Below the pieces are notes generated by a model. It worked only from the letters and a program-made list of their open reading frames with translations, was not told where the DNA came from and did not search any database. The translations under genes were made by a program, and so were the position numbers. From positions 806,001 through 870,000 of the forward strand of contig CAVSVP010000009.1 of the NCBI GenBank assembly GCA_963731125.1: a DNA stretch of 64,000 bases, given 5' to 3'. Every line of letters starts with the position of its first letter. Positions within the stretch are counted from its first letter, which is position 1. This DNA comes from CAVSVP01 sp963731125. GTDB taxonomy: Bacteria; Pseudomonadota; Gammaproteobacteria; Competibacterales; Competibacteraceae. Shown piece by piece: positions 1-9,842 of this stretch.

Positions 1-1014
1 GATGTAGGAAAACAATCGGTGCTCGATCGTGTTCCATTTGCTCGTGCCAGGTGGAAAGTGGCAGACGGTTACCGGCAGGGCACTCTCATCGGCGAAACGC
101 GGCAGTTGCGTTTTCCACAGCCGGAGCCGGGAGCCATTGCTGCCGCCACCGTCGGCGGTGATCAAGATCTGCCCAGCTTGCGGATAAATCGGCTGGCCCA
201 TCCTGCGCCACCGGTTGCCAATAGTGGCCACCGCAAACGCGGCGGTGTCATGGTCGGTTCCAACTCCGACCCAGCCAACATTCTCGCCAATGTCCTAGAC
301 CCCATCCGGTGCCACACGCCCGAGTTCCTTGATCTTGAAGTCGTGAACACGGACTTGTTCGGGTTGGCCTTTGGGCCGCCACTCGTGGCCACCATTCTTG
401 AAATCACCCACCAGTTCCTTCTTCTTCGTATCAACAGAAATCGCAGGATCGCCCGAGGCGAGGGCGTTAAGCACGTGGTTATTGAGGTAGTGAAACTGCG
501 CGTCGCGATCGGGATGATCGACCCCCTCACGCGCCTTGCGGTTTGCTTGCAAACTGTAACCCATCTCGTGCAGAAGCGCGGCCACGAGCTTGTGACTGGT
601 CTCATGCCCCATCGCACGCAGTTCGCTCGCGAGCTTACGGACACTCTTGCAGGTCCAGTGCAGCGGTGATTCCGGGTCGCCGCAGGTCATTGGGTTCACC
701 AAAGTATTTAGATCCTCTCTGAGCGTCGGATCTTTCTCGACAGTCTTTTTGCGTCCCCCGCCAGGTTTACGAACACCTTGATTCGCTACCGCCGCAACCT
801 CGTGCCCCCCGGATTCGAGATCACGAAGCTCCTGCCTCCCCACTCGAATCGCCCGCCGTGACACCCCGGTTGCTTTCGACACCAGAGAGATCCCGCCGCG
901 TCCGATGGCTTCTGCCTCCGCAGAGGCGGCAAGCCGCCGCAGACGCTCGTCCAATACGGGCGCTAACAATTCAAACCGCTTCCTGACACCGCTTTCATCA
1001 ACCATACTATCCAT
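1..1014 (-). pseudogene. ISAzo13-family transposase with in-frame amber stop, cut by window edge
   Basis: This is an insertion-sequence transposase of the ISAzo13 type by overall sequence. It has an N-terminal helix-turn-helix region and a DDE-like core with blocks ISVDTKKKELVGDF, VGTDHDTAAFAVATI and ITADGGGSNGSR. I chose the ATG at 1012-1014; a TTG at 1056 would add 14 residues. Reading stops at a TAG at 295-297, directly after the block VAPDGV, but the same frame continues without further stops to the window edge with clearly homologous sequence (DIGENVGWVG onward, then FPPGTSKWNTIEHR). A single sense-to-amber change therefore seems to have inactivated an otherwise full-length gene. The element abuts the truncated DUF499 gene, so its insertion probably removed that gene's 5' part. 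The family assignment is from recalled motifs. Confidence 0.75.
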
Positions 1015-1042
1015 GATAGCAACATCACTCAAAATGAGATAG

Positions 1043-3073
1043 TTATTTCGTGACAATTCCTTAGCTACCCTTGGCGGCGACTCCCTGGAAGAACTCTTCC
1101 TTATCTGCTATCCATTTCACCCATCGCTAATATCCGTCTTTCAGCGCAAATGGCAAAGCCTTCCGCGCTTTCAACGCACACGTGGTATCCTGCGCCTGCT
1201 TGCCCTCTGGGTCGCGCGAGCTTATCAGGAAGAACACCGAAAGAATTCCCGAGAACCACTCATCACTCTTGGCGCTGCACCACTAGACGATCAAACTTTC
1301 CGTGATGCGCTCTTCGAGCAACTCGGATCTGATCAACTCTCTATACCCGTTACCACCGACATTATTGGCAAAAAAGACGCCCACGCTGCCCGCTTAGACC
1401 GCGAAGCTATCGACGCCATCAAGAAAGTCCGGCTTCATCAGCGCGTTGCAACAGTCATCTTTTTCGAGAGTAACGGTGGGCAAAGCCAAACTAAGATGGA
1501 AGCTTCGGTACCCGAGATTCGCGCGGCCATCGGAAACCCCGACATTAATCTTGCCGACGTGGAAACCGTCTTAGAAGGGCTAACGGCTAACTGCTTTTAT
1601 CTGAATTGGGACCGTAACCGTTACCGATTTAGTCCGCGTCCCAATCTCAATCAAGTACTAGTCACCCGTCGGGGAACAGTCAAAGACAAAGACATTGAAG
1701 AGCGAATTCGCCAAACTATCCATGACTTGTTCAGGCTTGGCAGCAAAGCGGTGGATCGACGCTATTTCCCAGCCAGAAGCAACGATGTTCCCGACCGCCC
1801 TCAACTAGCCCTGGTGGTGCTAGGCCCCGAGCATCAAGCACAAGAGGCCTCTACCAAGGAGTTTATTGAAAACATTCTACGGGAATGTGGCACAGCAGGC
1901 CGTACCTATAAATCTGGAATAATATTCGTTGCTCCAGATCAGGCTTCAAGTCTCGTAGATGCTGCACGCAACTGCCTAGCGTGGGAAGATATTGAGAGCG
2001 ACAAAGATACAGTGCAGCAACTGGAAGAAGCTCAACGGCGTTCGCTCAACCAAAGCTTGGGACGTGCCAAGGCAGACCTGAAAGAAGCCATTTGGCGGTC
2101 CTACCGGTATGTATTCCTGCTTGGCAAAGACAATAACGTCAGGAGTATTGATCTTGGTCAAATCACCTCCAGCATGGCTGCTTCGCTGTGCGATTTAATC
2201 ATCAACACATTGCTTAAAGACGATGAAATTACCACGTCTGTGGGTCCCAATAAGCTCGTCCGACTTTGGCCTCCCGCACTTACCGAGTGGTCAACGAAAG
2301 CAGTGCGCGATGCGTTTTTTGCCTCCCCGGCCTTGCCTCGCCTCCTAGAACCCGACACCATCAAGCGCACCATTGCTGATGGAGTGACTTCCAATCTGTT
2401 CGGCTACGCCAGCAAGGATTCTACAGGTAACTTCAAGTTGGAATGTTTCGGGGAAAGCCTGCTGGAGCAACAGGTTGAAATTAGCGACGATGTTTACATT
2501 CTCCGAGCAGAAGACGCCAAACGGCTCTTAGAGCCTCCTCGTCTCGAAAATCTGCTTCTCCAACCCAGCAATATAGAAATACGCCCTGGCGATCATGTCA
2601 CCTTCAAATTGAGCGGCCTCGACCAATATGGGCAAAGCTATCCAATCGATAACGCCACCTGGACAGCACCCGAGTGCACGATTAAAAGTGACGGCAGCTT
2701 CAAAGCCAGCGATACACCGGGCCTCTACTTAGTCAACGTCCAAGTTAATGGAGTACAAGCTGAAGCCAAGGTCAATGTGCGGCAACCGTCAGTATCTACC
2801 AATACCGTAACGGATAATCACAACAATATATCTGACGGAGACTCTCCCCCAGGATACGCCGAAAAGAAAATCAAATGGAGCGGTGTAATCCCACCTCGGA
2901 AATGGATGAATTTCTACACCAAGGTAATTACCAAACTCTCATCTTCTCCAGGCCTAAAAGTGCAAGTCACCCTAGAAGCTTCAGGAGAAGATGCAAACGC
3001 CTCCGCGAAGATTGAAGACATCAAAAGCGCTCTGAAGGAATTAGGATTAGATGAGGATGTAGGTTGCTATTAG
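1043..3073 (+). pseudogene. DUF499 (COG1483-type) ATPase, C-terminal remnant
   Basis: An open frame runs from the IS junction (stop at 1040-1042) to 3073, well upstream of the ATG at 1496. The pre-ATG part is clearly coding, with YPFHPSLISVFQRKWQ and LPRFQRTRGILRLLAL, blocks typical of the middle of DUF499 AAA+ ATPases found in defence islands with DUF1156 methylases. The N-terminal P-loop part is absent, replaced by the ISAzo13 element, so about 670 residues remain of a protein normally near 1,000. An Ig-like (Big-type) segment lies at about 2,555-2,790 (IRPGDHVTFKLSG, then DTPGLYLVNVQV), followed by a linker and an ordered C-terminus. An internal start at 1496 could still make a 525-residue protein without ATPase. 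No DUF1156 methylase or helicase partner is visible, so the system is lost or lies outside the window. Confidence 0.65.
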
Positions 3074-3198
3074 CACCAACAGAACTTATCAGACACAAAT
3101 CCTTTTTTCAGCTATGTTGGATTAATTACTGCATTAAGAATCCACGTTGTAAGGGAACGATTATTTTCCATGGAAAGAATGATGAGAGATTACTCACG

Positions 3199-4128
3199 AT
3201 GAGTAGAGTTCCTAGGCTGACCGATGAATTAACTCCGCCGGATGAAATTGTCCAGGCAGGGTTAAGTGGCGAGCTAGTTTTGTTTGTTGGTGCTGGTGCG
3301 TCGATGTTACTGGGTTTGCCTTCTTGGAAAGGACTTGCTACAAAAGTTCTAGATGATCTGCGCAGCGAAGGGTATTTGAACTATGCGGAGATGGAGCAGC
3401 TACAAACGCTAGATGCAAAAAAGCAGCTTTCGATCGCGAAAATAATTGCTAAAGCGAAAAGATATGACCTCAAGATTCAACGCTATTTAGAAGGTGTTAC
3501 TGAAGGAGATAGTATTTACAAGGCAATAAATGATATTGGTTGTCCATGCGTCACAACAAACTACGATGAACTATTATCACCTCGCTACGCAGAGACAAAA
3601 GATGGTTCAACCACATCTGTTCCTGTCAACAGAGTTTCAGATCCGGAACAATTTTGTCCCTCGCTATTAAACGAGCCAGGCACGGTTGTCCACCTACATG
3701 GCTCGAAAAGTAATCCTCAAAAGATGATCGTTACCACCAAAGACTATCTTGAGCACTATGATCATGAAAAAGTGCAAGAGTTTCTAGGAGAGTTATTTAG
3801 AAAAAAAGTTGTCTTGTTTCTCGGATATGGATTAGAAGAAGCAGAAATATTAGAACATATTTTGCGCAGAGGACGAGTGCATACTACAACGGAGCTTAGG
3901 AGATTCGCTTTACAGGGTTTCTTTCTAAGCCAGGTATCACTATATGAACAGCTATATGGATATTATGAAACATCATTTGGTGTCCAATTGCTTGGTTTTG
4001 TGCGTGACAACGAAAACTATAAGTGCCTAGAACGCATCATGAAAACATGGGCTATACAGATAAAGATTAGAAAAGCTCCACTGGTGAAGGATGTGGAATT
4101 CATGGAGGAGGTGTTTGGAAGTGAGTAA
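3199..4128 (+). CDS. SIR2-like domain protein, probable NADase effector
   Basis: This 309-residue protein is a SIR2_2-type domain and little else. The nucleotide-binding loop VLFVGAGAS is near residues 26-34. The catalytic-type TTNYDE (Asn near 121) and the VVHLHGS block (His near 167) follow, and VLFLGYGLEEAE (about 205-216) closes the Rossmann-like core. Prokaryotic SIR2-like proteins of this kind (ThsA, DSR1/2, SIR2-Argonaute partners) deplete NAD+ when they sense phage. I chose the ATG at 3199 because the upstream part of the open frame (from 3064) overlaps the DUF499 end and lacks family character. The gene overlaps the next by 8 bases (GTG start at 4121), so the two are probably translationally coupled. 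It is AT-richer than the flanking IS DNA, which suggests recent transfer. The NADase activity is inferred from family. Confidence 0.8.
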   Translation: MSRVPRLTDELTPPDEIVQAGLSGELVLFVGAGASMLLGLPSWKGLATKVLDDLRSEGYLNYAEMEQLQTLDAKKQLSIAKIIAKAKRYDLKIQRYLEGVTEGDSIYKAINDIGCPCVTTNYDELLSPRYAETKDGSTTSVPVNRVSDPEQFCPSLLNEPGTVVHLHGSKSNPQKMIVTTKDYLEHYDHEKVQEFLGELFRKKVVLFLGYGLEEAEILEHILRRGRVHTTTELRRFALQGFFLSQVSLYEQLYGYYETSFGVQLLGFVRDNENYKCLERIMKTWAIQIKIRKAPLVKDVEFMEEVFGSE

Positions 4129-6934
4129 ATTGTCTGTTAAAGAGCTTGCTCTACTTAAGAAAGTTGCAGCTAATCCGGACCTTAAAGTTTTGTTCTTTAG
4201 GAAGGTACAAGGACTTAAGTGGTTTGATGCACTATACGATGCGGGTTACTTCGAAGCACAAAACATTCCCAAGCCTGTACCAGCAAAGCAAGAAGGATAT
4301 GTTAATATTCCTCGTTGGGATATTGGAGATTACTTAATTAAAACAGCTTCAGAATTAACCGAAGACAATAGCTGTGAATATGTACAGCGGTTTTTGAAGA
4401 TAATATCCGATGCAACTGCATACGCTAAAGAGCATGATTTTGGAAATTACCATACGTGGCGGCAGTTTGCTGAGGTGATATCAAAAATTCCCTCTCAATT
4501 TATATCTAAAGAAATTATCAATGTTATTGATTATTGGTTAGAAGATAAATTTGAAAGGACTCTTGTTGCAGATGAAGTTGGAATGAAGTGGCTTGTAAAA
4601 CTCTTGAAAGAAGATAATGAGAATGCACACGAGATTGCCGTTCAATTGCTCGAAATTATGTATAAGTTACATATTATAGAACAGGAAAACGGAGAAAGAA
4701 CGAAGCGAAATATTGTTTTTCGTTTAAATCATCATCATGCGAATAAGATCACAAAGGAAGTCGCATATCTTGCAGGATGTCGGCTTGGTCGAAAAGCAAT
4801 TTCAGTATATCATTCAAAGCTTGAAGAAACTCTTAATGCCCTTGGCAACGACACTTGGTCTGCTATTTGGCAGCCGGCTATAGACGAACACGAGCAGAAC
4901 AAACATAAAAACAAGCCTGCAAACGTACTCATCAACGGTTATCGCATATGTTTAAACGGCTACTTAAAACACGACTACGAAGAAGCGTGTAATTATGTTT
5001 CCGAAATGATGGAAAGTCCATTACAAACCGTTCAACGATTGGCTATACACTTTATTACACACCGAGAATTACTGCGCCTGAAATACACCGAAAGACTGAT
5101 CGATCATAGATTCCTACGTAGTAACTATCGATATGAAATATGGCATTTTTTCAATCACAACTACGCTGTTTTCAACCAGAACCATAAAAACAGAATTATA
5201 GAAATAATATCGAACGTAAAACGACTTGATAATAACGGTGCATTGCTCGAAGCAGCTACAGCTTACGAACAGGCTACGTGGTTAGCAGCAATAAAGGACT
5301 TTGGAAAGCGGGAACAAAATCTGTACAGAGAAGCCATAGCCAAAGCTAAGGCGGAACCGGATCACCCTGATTTTTCGAGTTATATGTCAGTTAGATGGGG
5401 TGAGCAGGAATCCTCATACTCTATCGACGAGTTGAGTACACTCTCAATAGAAGAGCTAGTCCACACATTGAGAACCTATAAGAGCGAGGGTGGTTGGCGA
5501 AAACCAGGAATAGAAGGGTTAGTTAATGTAGTCAAGCAACTCTTGAAGGCTTCACCCTTACGTTTTTACGCTAATCTTGCTAAATTTGCAGATCTGGATC
5601 TTGCATATGTTTATGTTGTTATAGGTGCTTATAGTGAGCTTTGGAATGAAAAAGCCAGTTTGCCTTGGGACGAGATATGGCGCTATTTATTAGAGTTTTG
5701 CTCTACAGTTGTTAGAGAAGAAAGATTCTGGAGCGAAGAAAACGCCCGGCAGCGTGACATTTTCGTCGCAAATCGGTTTTGGGTTGTTGGAGCAATAGGC
5801 CGATTGTTGGAAGCTGGCGCGAAATCAGATGAGCACGCATTTCATGAAAAGTATCATTGTGAGGTGGAATCGCTAATTGCCTTTCTACTACAGAAAGAGA
5901 AAGGAGAAACATTTGAAGAAAAAAGCGACGCAGTATTGATAGCGATTAACAGTCCTCGAGGACATTGTATTCAGGCACTTATCAATTTGACACTACGATT
6001 GTGTCGTCTCTCAGACCGAGATAACAACAGAGACCACTTCGAAGTATGGGCACACTTTCAACACTATTATGATGCTGAATTGAAGCATGGAGAAAACGGC
6101 GAATACGAGTTCTCAACCCTTGTGACAAACTACTTACCGAATTTCCTGTATATGTCAGGAGACTGGGTCCAGGCTAATCTTGGAAAGATCTTTGACCAGA
6201 CGAACTACTTGAAATGGCTGTGCGCAATGCAGGGATACTCTTATGTCGGAACTGTATATCAGGACATCTATCTCTATCTTAAAAAACATGGCGATTTGCT
6301 AAAAGTGCTGGACGACGAAAACATTAAAGAGCGGGTTGAGGAGAGAGCAATACAGCATATTGTTATTGCATATCTCAATGATTTCGAAAGTTTGACTGAT
6401 AACAATAGCCTGATACGCATTCTTATAAATCGCAAAGACCACGAAGAACTCAGCCAACTAATTTGGTTTGTCTGGACGCTTCAGAAACAAGAAAATAACA
6501 GATTAAGAGATAAAGTCTACGAGCTATGGCCGTTGCTAATGAGCGCGGTAGACATCTCAACTAGCAATGGGAGAAAACTAGCGTCATGTCTTTGTCATTG
6601 GGCTTCGTTTGTGGATAATCTAGATGAGGAAAGGAAACCGTTGCTTTTGGCAATCGCTCCCTATGCAGAGGAATTGCACAATTCTTACGATCTTCTTAAT
6701 AACCTTGCAAACCTCAGTAACAAACACCCTTTAGAAGCAAATGAGATTTGGTTGAAAGTCTTAGAAGGGTCTGCTCCAGACTACCCTGAAGAGGCAATTC
6801 GACGACTCCTATCAAACTTGCTCACTAGAGGTAACGAAGGGAAGCGCCTCGCAAACGAGACTGTAAGTGAATACCTTAAAAAAGGTGTGCAGCGCCCCTT
6901 AGCATTATTGCAAGAACTGGCAAATAACTCCTAA
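4121..6934 (+). CDS. large helical protein of unknown function, partner of the SIR2 protein
   Basis: The product is a 937-residue soluble protein with no recognisable Walker, protease, nuclease or membrane motif. Its composition (many Glu, Lys, Leu and aromatic residues; repeated amphipathic stretches) reads as a long array of alpha-helical, HEAT/TPR-like repeats. The N-terminal block LKWFDALYDAGYF followed by IPRWDIGDYLIKTA recalls the start of other large helical defence proteins, but I cannot name a family. I chose the GTG at 4121: GGAGGAG lies 10 bases upstream at 4104-4110, and the start overlaps the SIR2 stop. In DSR-type defence proteins a SIR2 domain is fused to a long helical sensor; this pair looks like the same arrangement in two genes. 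The likely role, sensing a phage protein and switching on the SIR2 NADase, is inference. Confidence 0.7.
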   Translation: MSKLSVKELALLKKVAANPDLKVLFFRKVQGLKWFDALYDAGYFEAQNIPKPVPAKQEGYVNIPRWDIGDYLIKTASELTEDNSCEYVQRFLKIISDATAYAKEHDFGNYHTWRQFAEVISKIPSQFISKEIINVIDYWLEDKFERTLVADEVGMKWLVKLLKEDNENAHEIAVQLLEIMYKLHIIEQENGERTKRNIVFRLNHHHANKITKEVAYLAGCRLGRKAISVYHSKLEETLNALGNDTWSAIWQPAIDEHEQNKHKNKPANVLINGYRICLNGYLKHDYEEACNYVSEMMESPLQTVQRLAIHFITHRELLRLKYTERLIDHRFLRSNYRYEIWHFFNHNYAVFNQNHKNRIIEIISNVKRLDNNGALLEAATAYEQATWLAAIKDFGKREQNLYREAIAKAKAEPDHPDFSSYMSVRWGEQESSYSIDELSTLSIEELVHTLRTYKSEGGWRKPGIEGLVNVVKQLLKASPLRFYANLAKFADLDLAYVYVVIGAYSELWNEKASLPWDEIWRYLLEFCSTVVREERFWSEENARQRDIFVANRFWVVGAIGRLLEAGAKSDEHAFHEKYHCEVESLIAFLLQKEKGETFEEKSDAVLIAINSPRGHCIQALINLTLRLCRLSDRDNNRDHFEVWAHFQHYYDAELKHGENGEYEFSTLVTNYLPNFLYMSGDWVQANLGKIFDQTNYLKWLCAMQGYSYVGTVYQDIYLYLKKHGDLLKVLDDENIKERVEERAIQHIVIAYLNDFESLTDNNSLIRILINRKDHEELSQLIWFVWTLQKQENNRLRDKVYELWPLLMSAVDISTSNGRKLASCLCHWASFVDNLDEERKPLLLAIAPYAEELHNSYDLLNNLANLSNKHPLEANEIWLKVLEGSAPDYPEEAIRRLLSNLLTRGNEGKRLANETVSEYLKKGVQRPLALLQELANNS

Positions 6935-7189
6935 TTCATCGGTTTCACATATCCTATCTAAGATTTCCGATGGTTGCCATCGCAATGTGCCGTTCCAATT
7001 ATTGGACTTATTCATACATATCTGCAAAGGCGCTATTAAACAGTACCACTGGCACAAATATAAATACTAACGATATTATCTTTAATGTCATCCTCATTCT
7101 CCAATACGATTGTTAATTCTCCTTTAGGAACTATCGTTAATTTTAGGTATACTCGAAAGATTTTTACATCCATAAGGGAGGCATTTGTA
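6935..7189. other. intergenic region, no gene recognised
   Basis: AT-rich DNA after the SIR2 operon. I see no credible open frame or strong hairpin. The only signal is a Shine-Dalgarno-like AAGGGAGG at 7174-7181, 8 bases before the ATG of the decayed gene that follows. Confidence 0.4.
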
Positions 7190-7511
7190 ATGTCATCTTA
7201 AAGTGCTTACTTCACGGCATGACGGCAAGCCATTTGGTTAATATTGCTGCCTGTAGACAAACAAGAAGTAGCCAACAAGGCATCAAGTCGCATTACCTGT
7301 AGCTTTTGATATTCCTGAGCTGTGCTTATACAGCTCCCCTGCCGGATATTTTCTCACGATAAAATTCGTTATCGAAGGTAACATAGCTGGCAGAAAAAAC
7401 GAGGAGAAATTACGCTGGAAAGAAAGTTGATTCGAACTGTTAGAATTGGCTCTTCAAATCGTGACCGATTTTAAGACCTTAGAAGCTTTTTCCTCATCTC
7501 ATTTTAAGCGG
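7190..7511 (+). pseudogene. decayed small gene, 5' part, ended by the IS1634 element
   Basis: A good Shine-Dalgarno sequence (AAGGGAGG) precedes an ATG at 7190, but the frame hits TAA after three codons and TGA soon after. From 7281 another frame reads like real protein (VALPVAFDIPELCLYSS, then FVIEGNIAGRKNEEKLRW), stops at a TGA (7428-7430), and continues as FELLELALQIVTDFKTLEAF up to the IS1634 terminal repeat. This pattern suggests a small gene with at least one frameshift and two stops, then split by the IS; its tail may be the fragment at 9465-9608. I do not recognise the family. The alternative is chance reading through non-coding DNA. Confidence 0.3.
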
Positions 7512-9464
7512 GCCCCCCAAGTTCGACATTGACGCGGGTCTAGCAGCTAAGATAAAGTCGGAATTGTTTATCAATTCAGTAAATTACACTGCTTTCCGCG
7601 TTGCAATCTTGTAGTGGCACACTTTTCCTTAAAAGTGGCTTTACATTTGCTTTTTCAAGGTTTATTGTGTGTGCATGTATTTACGCACCACCAGCAACGG
7701 TCGCCGCCAGTACCTGCAGATTGCGGAAAGCTACCGCGATGCCGACACCGGTCAGGTGCGTCAGCGCCATATTGCCAGTTTAGGGCGCCTGGACCGCCTG
7801 CTGGAAGACGATAGTCTGAAGGGGCTCATCGACGGGCTGCTGAAGGTCAGCGGTCGCGGCGGTCTTGACGAACTTGCCCCCGGCGTCACCGACGAGAATA
7901 CGCAGTTTGAACCGGCGCGCAGCGTGGGGGCGCTCTGGGTGGTATGTCAGCTCTGGCAGCAACTGGGGCTGGGGGCGTGGTTGCAGAGCCGGCTGAACGG
8001 TCGGGGCTATCGGGTCAAGGTGGAGCGGCTGGTGCGGGTATTGGTGGCCAACCGGCTGTGTGATCCCTGTGCCAAACTCGGGGTGTTGCGCTGGTTGGAG
8101 CGGGTGTACTGGCCGGGTAGCGAGCGAATCACCCATCAGCAACTGCTGCGGGCGATGGATGCGCTGTTACCGTTAAAAGACGAGATCGAGCAGCACTTGC
8201 AGCGGTGTTTTGCCGCCGCGACGGAGCTGGAAGTCGTCTTCTACGATATCACCACGGTGCACATTCATGGCACCAGCGAACGGGACGACGACCTGCGGGT
8301 GTATGGTCATTCCAAAGACGTCAACGGTGTCGCACGCCAATACGCCGTGGGGGTGGTGCAAACGGCCGCCGGGTTGCCGATTCATCACGAAGTGTTCGTC
8401 GGCAATGTGGCCGAGACCGGGACGGTGCGGGGCATCGTCGAGCGACTCCTCAAACGCTTTGCGCTGCGCCGGCTGATTATCGTCGCCGATCGGGGGATGC
8501 TCTCGTTAGCTAATCTTGACGTGTTGGAGGGGCTGCGGCTGGCGAACGGGCGCGCGGTGGAATATATCGTGGCGGTGGCCGCGCGCTGCTATGGGGAGTT
8601 GGTCCAGCCGGTGGTGGATCGCCATGCCGAGTTGCACGCCCAGAGCCGCACGACGGGGCAAGAAGTCTTTGCCGCGATCCCGATCGATGGCGATCGCCGC
8701 TTGATCGTGGCGCATGACCCCATCCGGCTGCGCCAGACCCGCCGGCAGCGGGCGCGGCGCCTGAACCCGGTGATCAAACAGGCGCGCGCGCTGGAGCGCA
8801 AACTCAACGCCCAAGAGGCGGGTAAGCCGGGACGTGGGCATCGGCTCAGCGACCACGGCGCGCGCGTGCAACTGGCGCAAGCGATTAGCGAGGTCGGAGC
8901 TAGTCGACTGCTGCGGCTCGATCTGGAGAGCCCCTTATTCAACTGGTGGTGGGATGTGCCGGCGTTCCAACGGGTCTTGGCGCTCGATGGCAAGCTCATT
9001 GTCGTCACGAATGTCCCCGCGTGGGACGCCGCTGAGGTGATCGCTCGCTACAAGGCGCTGGCGGATATTGAACGTGGCTTTCGCGTGCTCAAAAGTCAGC
9101 TCGAGATCGCCCCCGTTCATCACCGCCGCGCCGATCGGATTCGCGCCCATACCCTGATTTGCTTTCTCGCGCTGGTGATCCAGCGGCTGTTACGCCAACG
9201 GTTACGAACCCGCGCGCTGGATGTGTCGCCCGCCACCGTACTAGAGCGCCTGGAGGCCGTGCAGTACCACACCGTCCGGCTGGTCACCGGACAGGGTATC
9301 AGCAACCTCGGGCAGATCGCGCCGCCGCTGCGCCAGCTATTTAACGCCATTGACGTGGAGATGCCGACCCGCGCACGTATCGAATCGACCTTGTAGTGGC
9401 ATTTTTTTGACGGTTTCAAGTCAAATCAGAGACTTATAAAATCGAATGTCGAACTTGGGGGCCC
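7511..9464 (+). mobile_element. IS1634-family insertion sequence
   Basis: The 1.95-kb element has terminal inverted repeats with the shared core CCCCCAAGTTCGACATT at 7514-7530 and, inverted, at 9445-9461. The left end has one extra C in the C-run. It carries one transposase gene. The flanking sequences do not show an obvious target duplication because the ends lie in a GGGCCC palindrome. A 12-base copy of the sequence around the transposase stop (CTTGTAGTGGCA, 9392-9403) also occurs near the left end at 7607-7618. Confidence 0.8.
7669..9396 (+). CDS. IS1634-family transposase
   Basis: This 575-residue transposase belongs to the IS4 superfamily, IS1634 group. The N-terminus (RTTSNGRRQYLQIAESYR, HIASLGRLDRL) is the typical beta-rich start. 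The DDE acids are seen as VVFYDITTVHI (first Asp), LIIVADRGMLS (second Asp) and the late YKALADIERGFRVLKSQLEI block with the catalytic Glu and a YREK-like context. Length is normal and the frame is intact, so the element could be active. The first ATG in the open frame lies at 7675, two codons into it, after a GTG at 7669; either could be used. Overlapping ORFs on both strands are by-products of the high GC content. Confidence 0.85.
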   Translation: MCMYLRTTSNGRRQYLQIAESYRDADTGQVRQRHIASLGRLDRLLEDDSLKGLIDGLLKVSGRGGLDELAPGVTDENTQFEPARSVGALWVVCQLWQQLGLGAWLQSRLNGRGYRVKVERLVRVLVANRLCDPCAKLGVLRWLERVYWPGSERITHQQLLRAMDALLPLKDEIEQHLQRCFAAATELEVVFYDITTVHIHGTSERDDDLRVYGHSKDVNGVARQYAVGVVQTAAGLPIHHEVFVGNVAETGTVRGIVERLLKRFALRRLIIVADRGMLSLANLDVLEGLRLANGRAVEYIVAVAARCYGELVQPVVDRHAELHAQSRTTGQEVFAAIPIDGDRRLIVAHDPIRLRQTRRQRARRLNPVIKQARALERKLNAQEAGKPGRGHRLSDHGARVQLAQAISEVGASRLLRLDLESPLFNWWWDVPAFQRVLALDGKLIVVTNVPAWDAAEVIARYKALADIERGFRVLKSQLEIAPVHHRRADRIRAHTLICFLALVIQRLLRQRLRTRALDVSPATVLERLEAVQYHTVRLVTGQGISNLGQIAPPLRQLFNAIDVEMPTRARIESTL

Positions 9465-9608
9465 AATAAGTTCTCTGCAGCTGTACTACCCGATTATGAA
9501 AATGCGCCCGCTGATCAGCCAGCGACACTGCCTCCTCCATCCGCTGCTACGGACGAAAAAATCCGCGTATTGGATCGGCGGCTTGGTAGAAATACTGGTC
9601 AGCATTAA
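9465..9608 (+). pseudogene. short coding remnant after the IS1634 element
   Basis: From the right IS end an open frame reads NKFSAAVLPDYENAP, then a proline-rich stretch and DEKIRVLDRRLGRNTGQH before TAA at 9606-9608. It looks like the C-terminus of a gene interrupted by the IS, possibly the one that starts at 7190. There is no independent evidence. The bases from 9609 to 9842 hold nothing I can support. Confidence 0.25.
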
Positions 9609-9842
9609 ATCTTTTACAGCCCAGAATCGGAAAAAAAGGGTATCTTTCGCTTTTTTTGTTGCCGTTTACGGTGCTCAGCTCAAACTACAGCCGTGTTTTT
9701 TGTTGCCACTCTGGGCTACCCATACTAATTTTTATTCAAAAGGTATTAATTCACTTTCGAAAATTTATGACTGAAGAGTAAGTAATAACAACAACTGCGT
9801 GAATTAATAACGATGAGAGCATCCTGCTCTCTTGAACCAAAC

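Noticed and set aside
19..669. Long plus-strand frame opposite the ISAzo13 transposase
   Set aside because: It is the antisense of a recognisable transposase and shows no family motif.
7614..9419. Several 60-140 codon frames on both strands across the IS1634 transposase
   Set aside because: The high GC content makes long antisense and shifted frames; only the 575-codon frame carries DDE motifs.
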